Assembly (NCBI GenBank): GCA_002360495.1
Contig: DEQO01000154.1
Span: 1 to 13,931, forward strand
Direction: 5' to 3'
Length of the DNA: 13,931 nucleotides
Origin: Flavobacteriales bacterium UBA3364
Lineage (GTDB): Bacteria; Bacteroidota; Bacteroidia; Flavobacteriales_F; PHOS-HE28
Under the pieces are notes generated by a model. That model did not search any database. It saw only the letters and a program-made list of their open reading frames with translations, and had not been told where the DNA came from. The translations under genes were made by a program, and so were the position numbers. Below are positions 7,818 to 13,931 of this stretch, in pieces (position 1 is the stretch's first letter; every line of letters starts with the position of its first letter).

Positions 7818-7859
7818 TGAAAGGGAAAGCCCCTCGCAGAGCAGCACTCCACGAAGGGC
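7818..7859 (-). terminator. Likely intrinsic terminator after the DUF4870-like gene
   Basis: On the minus strand GCCCTTCG (7852-7859) pairs with CGAGGGGC (7829-7836) over 8 bp with one G-U pair. The loop is 15 bases and the pyrimidine tail is TTTCCCTTTC. It starts 18 bases past the stop codon of the upstream gene. The loop is long and the T tract interrupted, so strength is uncertain. Confidence 0.5.
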
Positions 7860-7877
7860 CTCCAACGGATATCAGGA

Positions 7878-8243
7878 TCAGACGAAGGCGTTCTTGAACC
7901 ACTCCTGGTACTTCTCGCCCAGCAGGAATACCGGCTTCTGTTGGCCGTTGATAGCGGCTATCAGGCCCATGACCCACATGATGATGAGGAGCACCCAGAC
8001 GACCGGGGCCAGGAAAACGCCGATCACCACGAACATCAATATCATCACACATACCCAGCCGACGAAGCCGGTGAGGAAGATGCCAAGTACCTGCCGCAGG
8101 TGAAAAGCGCCGAGGGCCGTCTTCTTCTGCCCATGCAGCACGATGGCTATGATGAAACCGATCAACGAAAGGTAGGCAACTATGGCTACCGTCTTGTCCT
8201 CTGCAACAGGTGGTTGTACGCTCGGTGTGGTTTGTTCGTCCAT
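7878..8243 (-). CDS. DUF4870/Tic20-like small membrane protein
   Basis: A 121-residue protein from the ATG at 8243; the 40 extra codons upstream run into ftsY and show no homology. A short Pro/Thr-rich cytoplasmic head (residues 1-15) is followed by three hydrophobic segments at about 18-36, 52-76 and 80-99. The family-style 'FHLRQ' motif (47-51) lies between the first two, and a short soluble tail (KPVFLLGEKYQEWF) ends it. Function unknown; these proteins are probably multi-pass inner-membrane proteins. The gene sits 46 bases after ftsY and before rimO, a place not usual for this cluster. A 6-bp hairpin (TGGTGG at 8243-8248 with CCACCA at 8260-8265, 11-base loop) touches the first base of the start codon and could modulate translation. 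Confidence 0.75.
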   Translation of the reverse strand: MDEQTTPSVQPPVAEDKTVAIVAYLSLIGFIIAIVLHGQKKTALGAFHLRQVLGIFLTGFVGWVCVMILMFVVIGVFLAPVVWVLLIIMWVMGLIAAINGQQKPVFLLGEKYQEWFKNAFV

Positions 8244-8289
8244 GGTGGATGGTTGTTTACCACCAATGTAGCCGAATTCCCCGGACCAC

Positions 8290-9246
8290 CTATTCCTTGA
8301 AGAGCGCCTCGACGAACGCCTTCTTGTCGAAGAGCTGCAGGTGGTGCATGCCTTCGCCCACACCGAGGTATTTTATGGGCACACCGAACTGCTCGCTAAT
8401 ACCGATGGCTACGCCACCCTTCGCGGTACCATCCAACTTCGTCAGTGCAAGGGCGGTAACGTCCGTGGCCTTGGTGAATTCGCGTGCTTGTTCAACGGCG
8501 TTCTGGCCTGTGCTGGCATCGAGCACGAGCAATACCTCATGCGGTGCGTCGGGGATCACCTTGCGCATCACGTTGCGCACCTTGGTGAGCTCGCTCATCA
8601 GGTTCACCTTGTTGTGCAGGCGACCGGCCGTGTCGATGATGACGATGTCTGCGCCCTTGGCCCTGGCGTGCTCCACCGTATCGTAGGCGACGGCAGCGGG
8701 ATCGGCTCCCATGCCTTGTTGCACCAAGGGTACCCCTACCCGTTCGCTCCAGATGCGCAATTGGTCCACTGCTGCGGCTCGAAAGGTGTCTGCGGCACCG
8801 AGAACGACGTTCTTCCCCTCCTGTTTGAATGCGTGTGCCAATTTCCCGATAGTGGTGGTCTTGCCCACGCCGTTCACACCGACGACCATGATCACATAGG
8901 GCTTCACTGCCGGATCCATCGGGACAGGGTCCTTCATCAATGCGGCGATCTCTTCGCGCAGCAAGGCGTTCAATTCAGATGTGCCCACATACTTGTCACG
9001 GGCCACGCGCGCCTGGATCCGTTGGATGATCCGTAACGTGGTCTCCACGCCCACATCGCTGGTGACGAGGACTTCCTCCAGATGGTCTAGGACGGCATCA
9101 TCGACCGTGCTCTTGCCGGCAACGGCCAACTTGAGCTTGGCGAACAGGCCGGACCGGGACCGCTCCAAGCCTTGGTCCAGATCCTGCTTTTCGCTGGCGA
9201 CCTGGGTCTCTTCCTTCTTTTTCCCGAAAAGCCCGAAAAATGCCAT
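8290..9246 (-). CDS. ftsY: Signal recognition particle receptor FtsY
   Basis: The SRP receptor GTPase, which docks SRP-ribosome complexes at the inner membrane for co-translational insertion. It has 318 residues, the short form without a long acidic A domain. The N-terminus MAFFGLFGKKKEE is the amphipathic, basic membrane-targeting stretch. The N domain spans about 30-110. The G domain has the P loop GVNGVGKTT (123-131), DTFRAAAVDQL (153-163), DTAGR (205-209) and TKLDGTAKGG (269-278), and the end has 'GVGEGMHHLQLFD'. All motifs are intact. It lies 74 bases after the DUF4295 gene, separated by a hairpin terminator, so its expression probably depends on readthrough from the ribosomal-protein genes; I see no -7 box just before its ATG. 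Confidence 0.96.
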   Translation of the reverse strand: MAFFGLFGKKKEETQVASEKQDLDQGLERSRSGLFAKLKLAVAGKSTVDDAVLDHLEEVLVTSDVGVETTLRIIQRIQARVARDKYVGTSELNALLREEIAALMKDPVPMDPAVKPYVIMVVGVNGVGKTTTIGKLAHAFKQEGKNVVLGAADTFRAAAVDQLRIWSERVGVPLVQQGMGADPAAVAYDTVEHARAKGADIVIIDTAGRLHNKVNLMSELTKVRNVMRKVIPDAPHEVLLVLDASTGQNAVEQAREFTKATDVTALALTKLDGTAKGGVAIGISEQFGVPIKYLGVGEGMHHLQLFDKKAFVEALFKE

Positions 9247-9267
9247 TGTGAGGGGTCCGAATGCTCG

Positions 9268-9301
9268 AAAAGGCCATCCGCCGGAGGGCGGACGGCCTTT
9301 T
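9268..9301 (-). terminator. Hairpin terminator/attenuator between DUF4295 and ftsY
   Basis: AAAAGGCC-A-TCCGCC (9268-9282) pairs with GGCGGA-C-GGCCTTTT (9287-9301): 14 bp with one A/C mismatch and a GGAG loop. The stem carries the A/T runs at its base, so it can terminate in both directions. Placed after L33-DUF4295 and before ftsY, it likely lowers ftsY transcription relative to the ribosomal-protein genes. Confidence 0.8.
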
Positions 9302-9320
9302 CACAAAAGGGTCGGATGGA

Positions 9321-9476
9321 TTATTTGCCGGAGATCAGCTTGTCGGCCTCGTCAGAGGGAACGACCTGCTCTACGAAGGAGTAGCCACGGCCACCTTCCT
9401 TCTTGATCATGCGGATGACCTTGGTGAAGGTCTTCGCATCGGCTTTCTTCAGGGTTGCAACGGTCTTCTTAGCCAT
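9321..9476 (-). CDS. DUF4295 family small basic protein
   Basis: A 51-residue, Lys-rich protein (MAKKTVATLKKADAKTF...), too short for most ORF filters. It matches the DUF4295 family known from Bacteroidota: MAKK start, a 'KVIRM-KK' helix, then 'GYSFVEQVVPSDEADKL'. The ATG is 3 bases after the L33 stop codon, so the two are translationally coupled and surely share one mRNA. Its constant position beside L33 suggests a ribosome-associated role, which is inference only. Confidence 0.9.
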   Translation of the reverse strand: MAKKTVATLKKADAKTFTKVIRMIKKEGGRGYSFVEQVVPSDEADKLISGK

Positions 9477-9479
9477 GGC

Positions 9480-9662
9480 TTACTTGATCTCTTTGTGAAC
9501 GGTCATCTTCCGGAGGATGGGGTTGTATTTCTTCAACTCCATGCGCTCGGTCGTGTTCTTCCGGTTCTTGGTGGTGATGTAACGGGAAGTGCCGGGCTGG
9601 CCCGAGGTCTTGTGCTCGGTACACTCCAGGATCACTTGTACGCGGTTCCCTTTCTTGGCCAT
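9480..9662 (-). CDS. rpmG: 50S ribosomal protein L33
   Basis: A 60-residue protein from the ATG at 9662; upstream codons of the open frame lie within the promoter leader. MAKKGNRVQVILECTEHK, 'SRYITTKNRKNT' and 'RMELKKYNPILRKMTVHKEIK' are typical L33. It is the zinc-free form: only Cys14 remains of the ribbon cysteines, with His17 and 'YNPILRK' where zinc-binding versions have Cys. First gene of a short operon with DUF4295, driven by the consensus promoter just upstream. Confidence 0.96.
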   Translation of the reverse strand: MAKKGNRVQVILECTEHKTSGQPGTSRYITTKNRKNTTERMELKKYNPILRKMTVHKEIK

Positions 9663-9703
9663 TGGTCTGCTGATCGAACCCCATGCCATCGGACACGGGG
9701 CCG

Positions 9704-9735
9704 CAAAAGTAAGGGAAGTTCCCTATCCGGCCAAA
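9704..9735 (-). promoter_or_regulatory. Consensus Bacteroidota promoter of rpmG-DUF4295
   Basis: The minus strand has TTTG (9732-9735), a 20-base spacer, then TACTTTTGC (-7 box 9704-9711): full matches to TTTG and TAnnTTTG at the known spacing. The start point should fall near 9697-9700, leaving a leader of about 35 bases before the ATG at 9662. The spacer holds a perfect 13-base palindrome (AGGGAAGTTCCCT, 9712-9724) directly against the -7 box, a possible operator. Confidence 0.8.
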
Positions 9736-9740
9736 TGCAT

Positions 9741-11153
9741 CTACTTGGCCATCAGTGCCTCCACCTCCTCGGCTGTCCGTGGGGCGCTGATGGAAAGGTT
9801 CTCCGGCTCACCGTCCGTGATCAGGATATCGTCTTCGATTCGCACGCCGATGCCCCACCACCGTGGGTCACAAGGGCTGTTCTCGGCGATGTAGATGCCC
9901 GGCTCCACGGTGATGACCTGGCCCGCCTCCAAGGGTCCGTAGAGGCCGGCGTCGTGGACATCCAAGCCCAGATAGTGGCTGGTGCCATGCATGAAGTACC
10001 GCTTCACCTCGCTTTCGTCCTTCACGATACCCAGGCCCTTCAATCCCTTTACCACCACGGCCCAAGCGGCATTGTGCGGGTCCCGAAAGGCCCTCCCGGC
10101 CCGGGATGCGGCAATACCGGCCTCTTGGGCGGCCAGTACGATGTCGTAGATCTTGCGCTGATCCGGGGTGAAATGGCCGTTCGCGGGCATGGTCCGGGTC
10201 ACATCGGCAGTGTAGCCGTGGTATTCGGCTCCTACGTCGCTCAGGAGCAGATCGCCATCGCGCACCGGCCCACGGTTGGTCTCGTAATGCAACACACAGC
10301 TATGCGCGCCGCCACCTAAAATGCTGGGATAGCCCTCGTGCTCCGCCCCACTGGACTTGAACACGTATTCCACGATGGCCTCGGTCTGGTACTCCGTCAT
10401 ATCCGGTTTCAGCTTGCGCATCAGGTCCTTCTGGGCCTCGCAGGTGATCTCGATCGCCCGACGCATCAGGGCCAGTTCCTCGGGCAATTTCATCTGGCGC
10501 AACTCGGCTGTCCAGCGTTCAAGGTCCTCATCGCCTTTTGCCGTGCCTTTGGGCAATGTGGCATCCACCCTGTCCATAAGGTCGCTCAGGTCGGCGCTGT
10601 TGTGGGGGTCGTTCAACAAATTCTCCTTGGTACTGCTGATGTACACCTTGTCCGCATCGCGCCAGGGCAGATCCACGGTCAGCAACTCCTTGCCGGTCAT
10701 TGTCTTTTCAACTCCGAGCACGTCACGCGCGCCATCGGCGCCGAGGCGGATGCCCTCCCATACTTCGCGCTTCGGGTCGCGTTCCCTCACAACGAGCAGT
10801 TCATCGTGCAGACCGTCCGAGAATTGACGCGGTTCCTTGAAGACGAGCAGTACCGCATCCGGCTCCGTCAACCCGGTCAGGTAGTACAGGTCCGGGTCCT
10901 GGTGGTATTCGTAGTAGACGTCGTTGCTGCGTTTGCGCACAGGATTGGCGAAGAACACGGCCACACCACCTTCCGGCAGCTTGGCCCGGAGTGCTTCCCT
11001 ACGGCCCCGATGGAACTCAGGACTGAGAAGGTCGTTGTCGTAGATGCCATGCGCCTCGTCGGAAATACGGCCCACAGGCATTTCCTGGGCTCCAACGTGA
11101 ACGGCGCAAACAACCAAGGGGATCGACGCGAAGCGAGGGAACATGGAATTCAT
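9741..11153 (-). CDS. Secreted aminopeptidase P family (M24B) metallopeptidase
   Basis: Xaa-Pro aminopeptidases remove the N-terminal residue before proline. From the ATG at 11153 the protein has 470 residues; a second ATG at 11144 is equally possible. Codons further upstream are excluded because the rpmB terminator lies there. Residues of about 5-22 form a signal peptide (FASIPLVVCAVHVGAQ), so the enzyme is predicted to be periplasmic or secreted, unlike cytoplasmic PepP of E. coli. About 40-190 is the AMP_N domain (RREALRAKLPEGGVAVFFAN; YYLTGLTEPDAVLL). The pita-bread catalytic domain follows with all five metal ligands: Asp306 (LLSDVGAEY), Asp317 (TADVTRTM), His393 (HGTSHYLGLDVH), Glu417 (TVEPGIY) and Glu440 (GVRIEDD), plus the companion His389 and His400. 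It is inserted between rpmB and rpmG and ends 6 bases before the -33 box of rpmG. Confidence 0.9.
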   Translation of the reverse strand: MNSMFPRFASIPLVVCAVHVGAQEMPVGRISDEAHGIYDNDLLSPEFHRGRREALRAKLPEGGVAVFFANPVRKRSNDVYYEYHQDPDLYYLTGLTEPDAVLLVFKEPRQFSDGLHDELLVVRERDPKREVWEGIRLGADGARDVLGVEKTMTGKELLTVDLPWRDADKVYISSTKENLLNDPHNSADLSDLMDRVDATLPKGTAKGDEDLERWTAELRQMKLPEELALMRRAIEITCEAQKDLMRKLKPDMTEYQTEAIVEYVFKSSGAEHEGYPSILGGGAHSCVLHYETNRGPVRDGDLLLSDVGAEYHGYTADVTRTMPANGHFTPDQRKIYDIVLAAQEAGIAASRAGRAFRDPHNAAWAVVVKGLKGLGIVKDESEVKRYFMHGTSHYLGLDVHDAGLYGPLEAGQVITVEPGIYIAENSPCDPRWWGIGVRIEDDILITDGEPENLSISAPRTAEEVEALMAK

Positions 11154-11166
11154 CCTACGGGAGTAG

Positions 11167-11210
11167 AAAAGCAGAAGGCGCCGGCCGAAACTAGTTCGCC
11201 CGACGCCTTC
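11167..11210 (-). terminator. Strong intrinsic terminator after rpmB
   Basis: On the minus strand 11174-11210 folds into a 16-position stem (outer GAAGGCG with CGCCTTC; one G-U pair and one G/G mismatch) with a 5-base loop. It is followed by TGCTTTTC. It begins 18 bases past the rpmB stop codon and lies upstream of the aminopeptidase P start, so that gene needs readthrough or its own promoter; no clear one is visible. Confidence 0.82.
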
Positions 11211-11228
11211 CAATACCGTTCCGTGTGC

Positions 11229-11468
11229 TCAGCCGTTCAGAAAGCCTTTGGCTTTGGCTGCTTTGATGGCGGCCGAGATACCGTTCTTGCTAATGGTCCG
11301 CATGCCCGCCGCACTCACGCGCAAAGTGATCCACTTCTTCTCCTCGGGGATGTAGAACTTACGGTCCTGGAGGTTGGGTGCGAACGTGCGCCGTGTCTTG
11401 ATGTTGGAGTGGGACACCTTGTTCCCGGTGATGACGTGCTTTCCGGTGATCTGGCAAACCTTGGACAT
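11229..11468 (-). CDS. rpmB: 50S ribosomal protein L28
   Basis: A 79-residue protein. MSKVCQITGKHVITGNKVSHSNIKTRRTF is the classic L28 start, followed by 'PNLQDRKFYIPEEKKWITLRVSAAGMRTI' and 'GISAAIKAAKAKGFL'. Structural component of the large ribosomal subunit. The length fits the Bacteroidota form. It lies 64 bases after cinA and carries its own terminator, so it is probably a single-gene transcript. Confidence 0.97.
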   Translation of the reverse strand: MSKVCQITGKHVITGNKVSHSNIKTRRTFAPNLQDRKFYIPEEKKWITLRVSAAGMRTISKNGISAAIKAAKAKGFLNG

Positions 11469-11490
11469 GGCTGTGACTTATTACGGGGCG

Positions 11491-11498
11491 CGAAGATA
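11491..11498 (-). promoter_or_regulatory. Possible -7 box of rpmB
   Basis: The minus strand reads TATCTTCGC, one mismatch from TAnnTTTG, 22 bases before the ATG. Upstream, a TTG occurs at about the right distance (spacer about 22) inside GTTGGTCCC, but no good TTTG. A strong promoter is expected for L28, so this remains tentative. Confidence 0.35.
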
Positions 11499-11532
11499 AA
11501 CAAAGTTCTCGATGCGGGACCAACTGGTCCGC

Positions 11533-12798
11533 CTAGGCCAATAATCTCTTCCTCAGGAGGTTCAAGGCTGCAAGGGCACTCCCCTCGATGATGGTGGACC
11601 GCCGCCCCGGGAATTTCCCCAACATGCTTTGCACGCCGTCCGGCCCTGCCACGGCGATCCACACGGTGCCGACGGGCTTTTCCGGGGTGCCGCCATCCGG
11701 ACCGGCGATCCCGGTCAGGGCCACGCTCCAGTCCGTCCGCAGGGCTTCCCGTACACCGGTGGCCATCTTTTCCGCTACCGGTTGGCTCACGGCACCGTTC
11801 AATTCCAGCATGTCGCTGGGGATGCCGAGTTCCTCCATCTTCACGGCGTTGGCGTAGCTGATCACACCTCCCGTGAAATAGGCCGAACTGCCGGGAACGG
11901 AAGTGATGAGGTGGCTCACATAGCCACCTGTGCAACTCTCCGCCAGGGACAGGGTCTGACCGCGTTCCCTGAGCAACCTCCCAAGTACTTGCGAAAGTCG
12001 CTCCTCCCCTTCGCCGAAGATGAGTTCAGGGATCAGCCTGCGCAGTTCCTCCGCTTTGCGATGCACGCGCTCATAGGCCGCACTGGCATTGGCTTCGGCA
12101 TAGGTGGAAAGACGCAGTTTCACAGTTCCCGGTGAAGGCAGGTAGGCGAGTTTGATACGCTCTCCGGCAAGGCTATCCTCCCAGGCTTCGATGCGCTTGG
12201 CCAAATGGCTTTCACCCAGACCGGTCGTCAATATGGTCCGGTGCACGATGGTAGGCGGCGTGAAATGTTCCTTCAGTTTGGGCAGCACATGGGCCAGCAT
12301 CATCGCCTGCATTTCGAAGGGAACGCCGGGCATGCTGACAAAGACACGGCCCGGTCGTCCCGGACGAGGGCGCTCGAACCACATGCCGCTTGCCGTGCCT
12401 CTATCGTTCGGGATCACAACGCAATTGGCCGGCAGGTCGGCTTGGGCGCGGTTCACATCCAGAGGATCGCGGCCAAGGCTCTGGAAGAAGCCGACGATAC
12501 GGGCTTCAATATCGGCATGACGCACCAGGTGCGTGTCGAAGAACTCGCAGAGCGTGTGTTTGGTGATGTCGTCCTTGGTCGGTCCCAGCCCGCCGGTGAT
12601 CAATACCACATCGCATTGCGCGGTGCCTAAAGCGTCAAGTATCTCCTGCCGGTCATCGCCGATGGTGAGCACCCGTTTGGGACGGATGCCGAAGAGGCCG
12701 AGCTGATCGCCCATCCAACCCGCATTGGTGTTGATGGTCTGGCCGATCAACAATTCATCACCGATGGAGATGATCTCGGCCGTGATCTCGTTGGACAT
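11533..12798 (-). CDS. cinA: CinA family protein: molybdopterin-binding-like domain plus NMN amidohydrolase domain
   Basis: A 421-residue two-domain protein. Residues of about 1-170 are the CinA N-terminal (MoCF-like) domain, with GDELLIGQTINTN (13-25) and TGGLGPTKDDIT (68-79). In characterised CinA proteins this domain acts as an ADP-ribose pyrophosphatase. About 266-421 is the PncC-type domain, which deamidates nicotinamide mononucleotide for pyridine nucleotide recycling. It has LAESCTGG (285-292, with the presumed catalytic Ser288), 'GGVISYANAVK' and TGIAGPDGGTPEKPVGTV (362-379). Both halves look intact. The older 'competence/damage-inducible' name does not by itself imply competence. It follows the M16 gene by 37 bases and is probably co-transcribed with it. 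Confidence 0.94.
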   Translation of the reverse strand: MSNEITAEIISIGDELLIGQTINTNAGWMGDQLGLFGIRPKRVLTIGDDRQEILDALGTAQCDVVLITGGLGPTKDDITKHTLCEFFDTHLVRHADIEARIVGFFQSLGRDPLDVNRAQADLPANCVVIPNDRGTASGMWFERPRPGRPGRVFVSMPGVPFEMQAMMLAHVLPKLKEHFTPPTIVHRTILTTGLGESHLAKRIEAWEDSLAGERIKLAYLPSPGTVKLRLSTYAEANASAAYERVHRKAEELRRLIPELIFGEGEERLSQVLGRLLRERGQTLSLAESCTGGYVSHLITSVPGSSAYFTGGVISYANAVKMEELGIPSDMLELNGAVSQPVAEKMATGVREALRTDWSVALTGIAGPDGGTPEKPVGTVWIAVAGPDGVQSMLGKFPGRRSTIIEGSALAALNLLRKRLLA

Positions 12799-12835
12799 GG
12801 CGCGTTGACGGATATCGCAAGGATCGCTACCGGGT

Positions 12836-13931
12836 CTACTCTGCAGGATAGCCGAAAAGCTGCTCCTTGGTGAGGCGCGTTACCGGACCGAGTTTGCCAA
12901 GCGCCGCAGGATCCAAGGCCGCTTCCTTACCGATGACGCAATAGTGGTAAGGCCGCCCCTTTATCTCCTTGTCGAAGAACGCCTTCATGTCCTCGATCGT
13001 GATCTTCGGGATGCGCTCGTAGCCGATCTTGCGGATGTCGTAGTCGATGCCACGGCGTTGTGCGGCATCCCACGCCCAGTAGATGTTCTCCTTGGTCACG
13101 CGTGTGCTGGCGATCACCTTCAAGGCACTGGCCTTTGCACCCTCGAATTGTTCGCGGGCCATGGGCATTTCGTTCATCAGGACCAACATGGCTTCCACGG
13201 CATCATCCAACTTGTCGGCCTGTGTACCGATGAAGGCCCGCACGTAATGCGCATCCTCCCCCTTCGTCGGACTGGTGTAGCTGGCACTTGCACCGTACGC
13301 CAGCGCCTTCGCTTCGCGGATCTCCTGGAACACGATGCTGCTCAAGCCACTGCCGAAGTATTCGTTGAAGAGTGAAGCGTACGGCAACTTCCCCGCATCG
13401 AAGGTCCCGGCCTTGCTCACAAGCCCCATCTCCGTCTGCACCATATCGTGTTCCGCGAAATAGACCTTGTTCTCGGTCGTAGGCAGTTCGGGATAGACGC
13501 GCGGTGCCGGATAGTCCTTCAGCGTCGCCGGCGTCTTGTGGACCAGGTTCAACAACAGCGCTACTTCGTCGGCGCTCTTCTTCCCATAGTAGATCGCCTT
13601 GTGCTTGTAACTGGTGAGCGCGTGGATCTTGTCCACCAAGGCCTGGCCTTTGAGCGCTGCGAGCTGGTCGTTCGTCAGCACATCGTTGAATGCCGAGGTC
13701 GCTCCGTATCGCGCATAATTGTCCAGGCCGGCCATGATGGCCCCTTTCTCCTTCACCATGTCCTGTCTGCTCTTACGGATGTCTGCGACCAATCCGCGCA
13801 ACGCTTCCTCATTTGGGCGCGCATCGGCCAGGAGGTGTTCCAGCAACTCCAACCCTTTGGGCAGGTTCTTCTCCAACCCGGTGAGCATCACGGAGACACG
13901 ATCCTCGCTGGTGAAGACCTGAAGGGAAACG
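12836..13931 (-). CDS. M16 family (insulinase-like) peptidase, C-terminal part (5' partial)
   Basis: The frame is open to the window edge (364 residues seen, reading VSLQVFTSEDRVSV before the GTG/ATG pair at 13886-13891), so those codons are not the start. The visible part fits the second half of an M16 protease: 'GLVSKAGTFDAGKLPYASLFNEYFGSGLSSIVFQEIREAKALAYGASASYTSP', then 'YVRAFIGTQADKLDDAVEAML' and a C-terminal 'FFDKEIKGRPYHYCVIGK'. The catalytic HxxEH lies in the N-terminal half, outside the window, so activity cannot be judged. Bacteroidota have long two-unit M16 proteins of about 900-1000 residues that would suit this end. The stop is TAG at 12836-12838, 37 bases before cinA. Confidence 0.87.
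   Translation of the reverse strand, partial: VSLQVFTSEDRVSVMLTGLEKNLPKGLELLEHLLADARPNEEALRGLVADIRKSRQDMVKEKGAIMAGLDNYARYGATSAFNDVLTNDQLAALKGQALVDKIHALTSYKHKAIYYGKKSADEVALLLNLVHKTPATLKDYPAPRVYPELPTTENKVYFAEHDMVQTEMGLVSKAGTFDAGKLPYASLFNEYFGSGLSSIVFQEIREAKALAYGASASYTSPTKGEDAHYVRAFIGTQADKLDDAVEAMLVLMNEMPMAREQFEGAKASALKVIASTRVTKENIYWAWDAAQRRGIDYDIRKIGYERIPKITIEDMKAFFDKEIKGRPYHYCVIGKEAALDPAALGKLGPVTRLTKEQLFGYPAE

Noticed and set aside
7779..7865. N-terminal extension of RimO
   Set aside because: It runs through a terminator-like hairpin and the -7 box and has no RimO homology; the ATG at 7778 fits the family length.
11154..11213. N-terminal extension of aminopeptidase P
   Set aside because: It covers the rpmB terminator stem and would bury the signal peptide.
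9261..11591. Two long plus-strand frames (9261-10319 and 10338-11591)
   Set aside because: They are antisense to DUF4295, L33, aminopeptidase P and L28 and cross several gene boundaries and terminators, so they cannot be genes.
1..13931. CRISPR arrays, tRNA/rRNA genes, insertion sequences, phage genes
   Set aside because: No direct repeat series, cloverleaf, transposase motif or terminal inverted repeats were seen on either strand.

Overview
The window reads as a chromosomal segment from a GC-rich member of the Bacteroidota, probably Flavobacteriales. This is inferred from four things: two secreted proteins with type IX secretion (T9SS) C-terminal sorting domains; the 51-residue DUF4295 protein beside ribosomal protein L33; a bacillithiol-synthesis gene (bshC); and promoters of the Bacteroidota form TTTG / TAnnTTTG with no Shine-Dalgarno sequences before the start codons. 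I see no mobile element, CRISPR array, tRNA, rRNA or phage gene.

Left part (1-4832). The window opens inside the 3' part of a large secreted beta-rich surface protein (+). After a 317-base gene-free gap comes a minus-strand secreted cupredoxin with a T9SS tail and its own strong terminator, then bshC (minus), which adds cysteine in bacillithiol synthesis. Divergent from bshC is a small DUF962/Mpo1-like membrane protein gene broken by a frameshift in a G run.

Middle (4862-6460). A plus-strand gene encodes a membrane-anchored papain-like cysteine peptidase with a C-terminal DUF4384 domain. It converges on rimO with only 7 bases between the stop codons.

Right part (6468-13931, all minus strand). 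Read in the direction of transcription the order is: M16 peptidase (5' end outside the window), cinA, rpmB (L28), secreted aminopeptidase P, rpmG (L33), DUF4295, ftsY, a DUF4870-like membrane protein, rimO. This is the translation and protein-targeting cluster cinA-rpmB-rpmG-DUF4295-ftsY-rimO known from Bacteroidota, with two extra genes inserted: aminopeptidase P between L28 and L33, and the DUF4870-like gene between ftsY and rimO. Transcription signals partition the cluster. There is a 16-bp hairpin terminator after rpmB, a consensus promoter before rpmG, a terminator between DUF4295 and ftsY, and a terminator plus a -7 box before rimO.

No clearly new multi-gene system is visible. The points most worth checking are the frameshifted DUF962 gene, the cupredoxin with an enlarged copper-ligand loop, the anchored papain/DUF4384 protein, and the promoter architecture: the same -7 box sits exactly 9 bases before ATG in both bshC and rimO, and a palindrome fills the spacer of the rpmG promoter.
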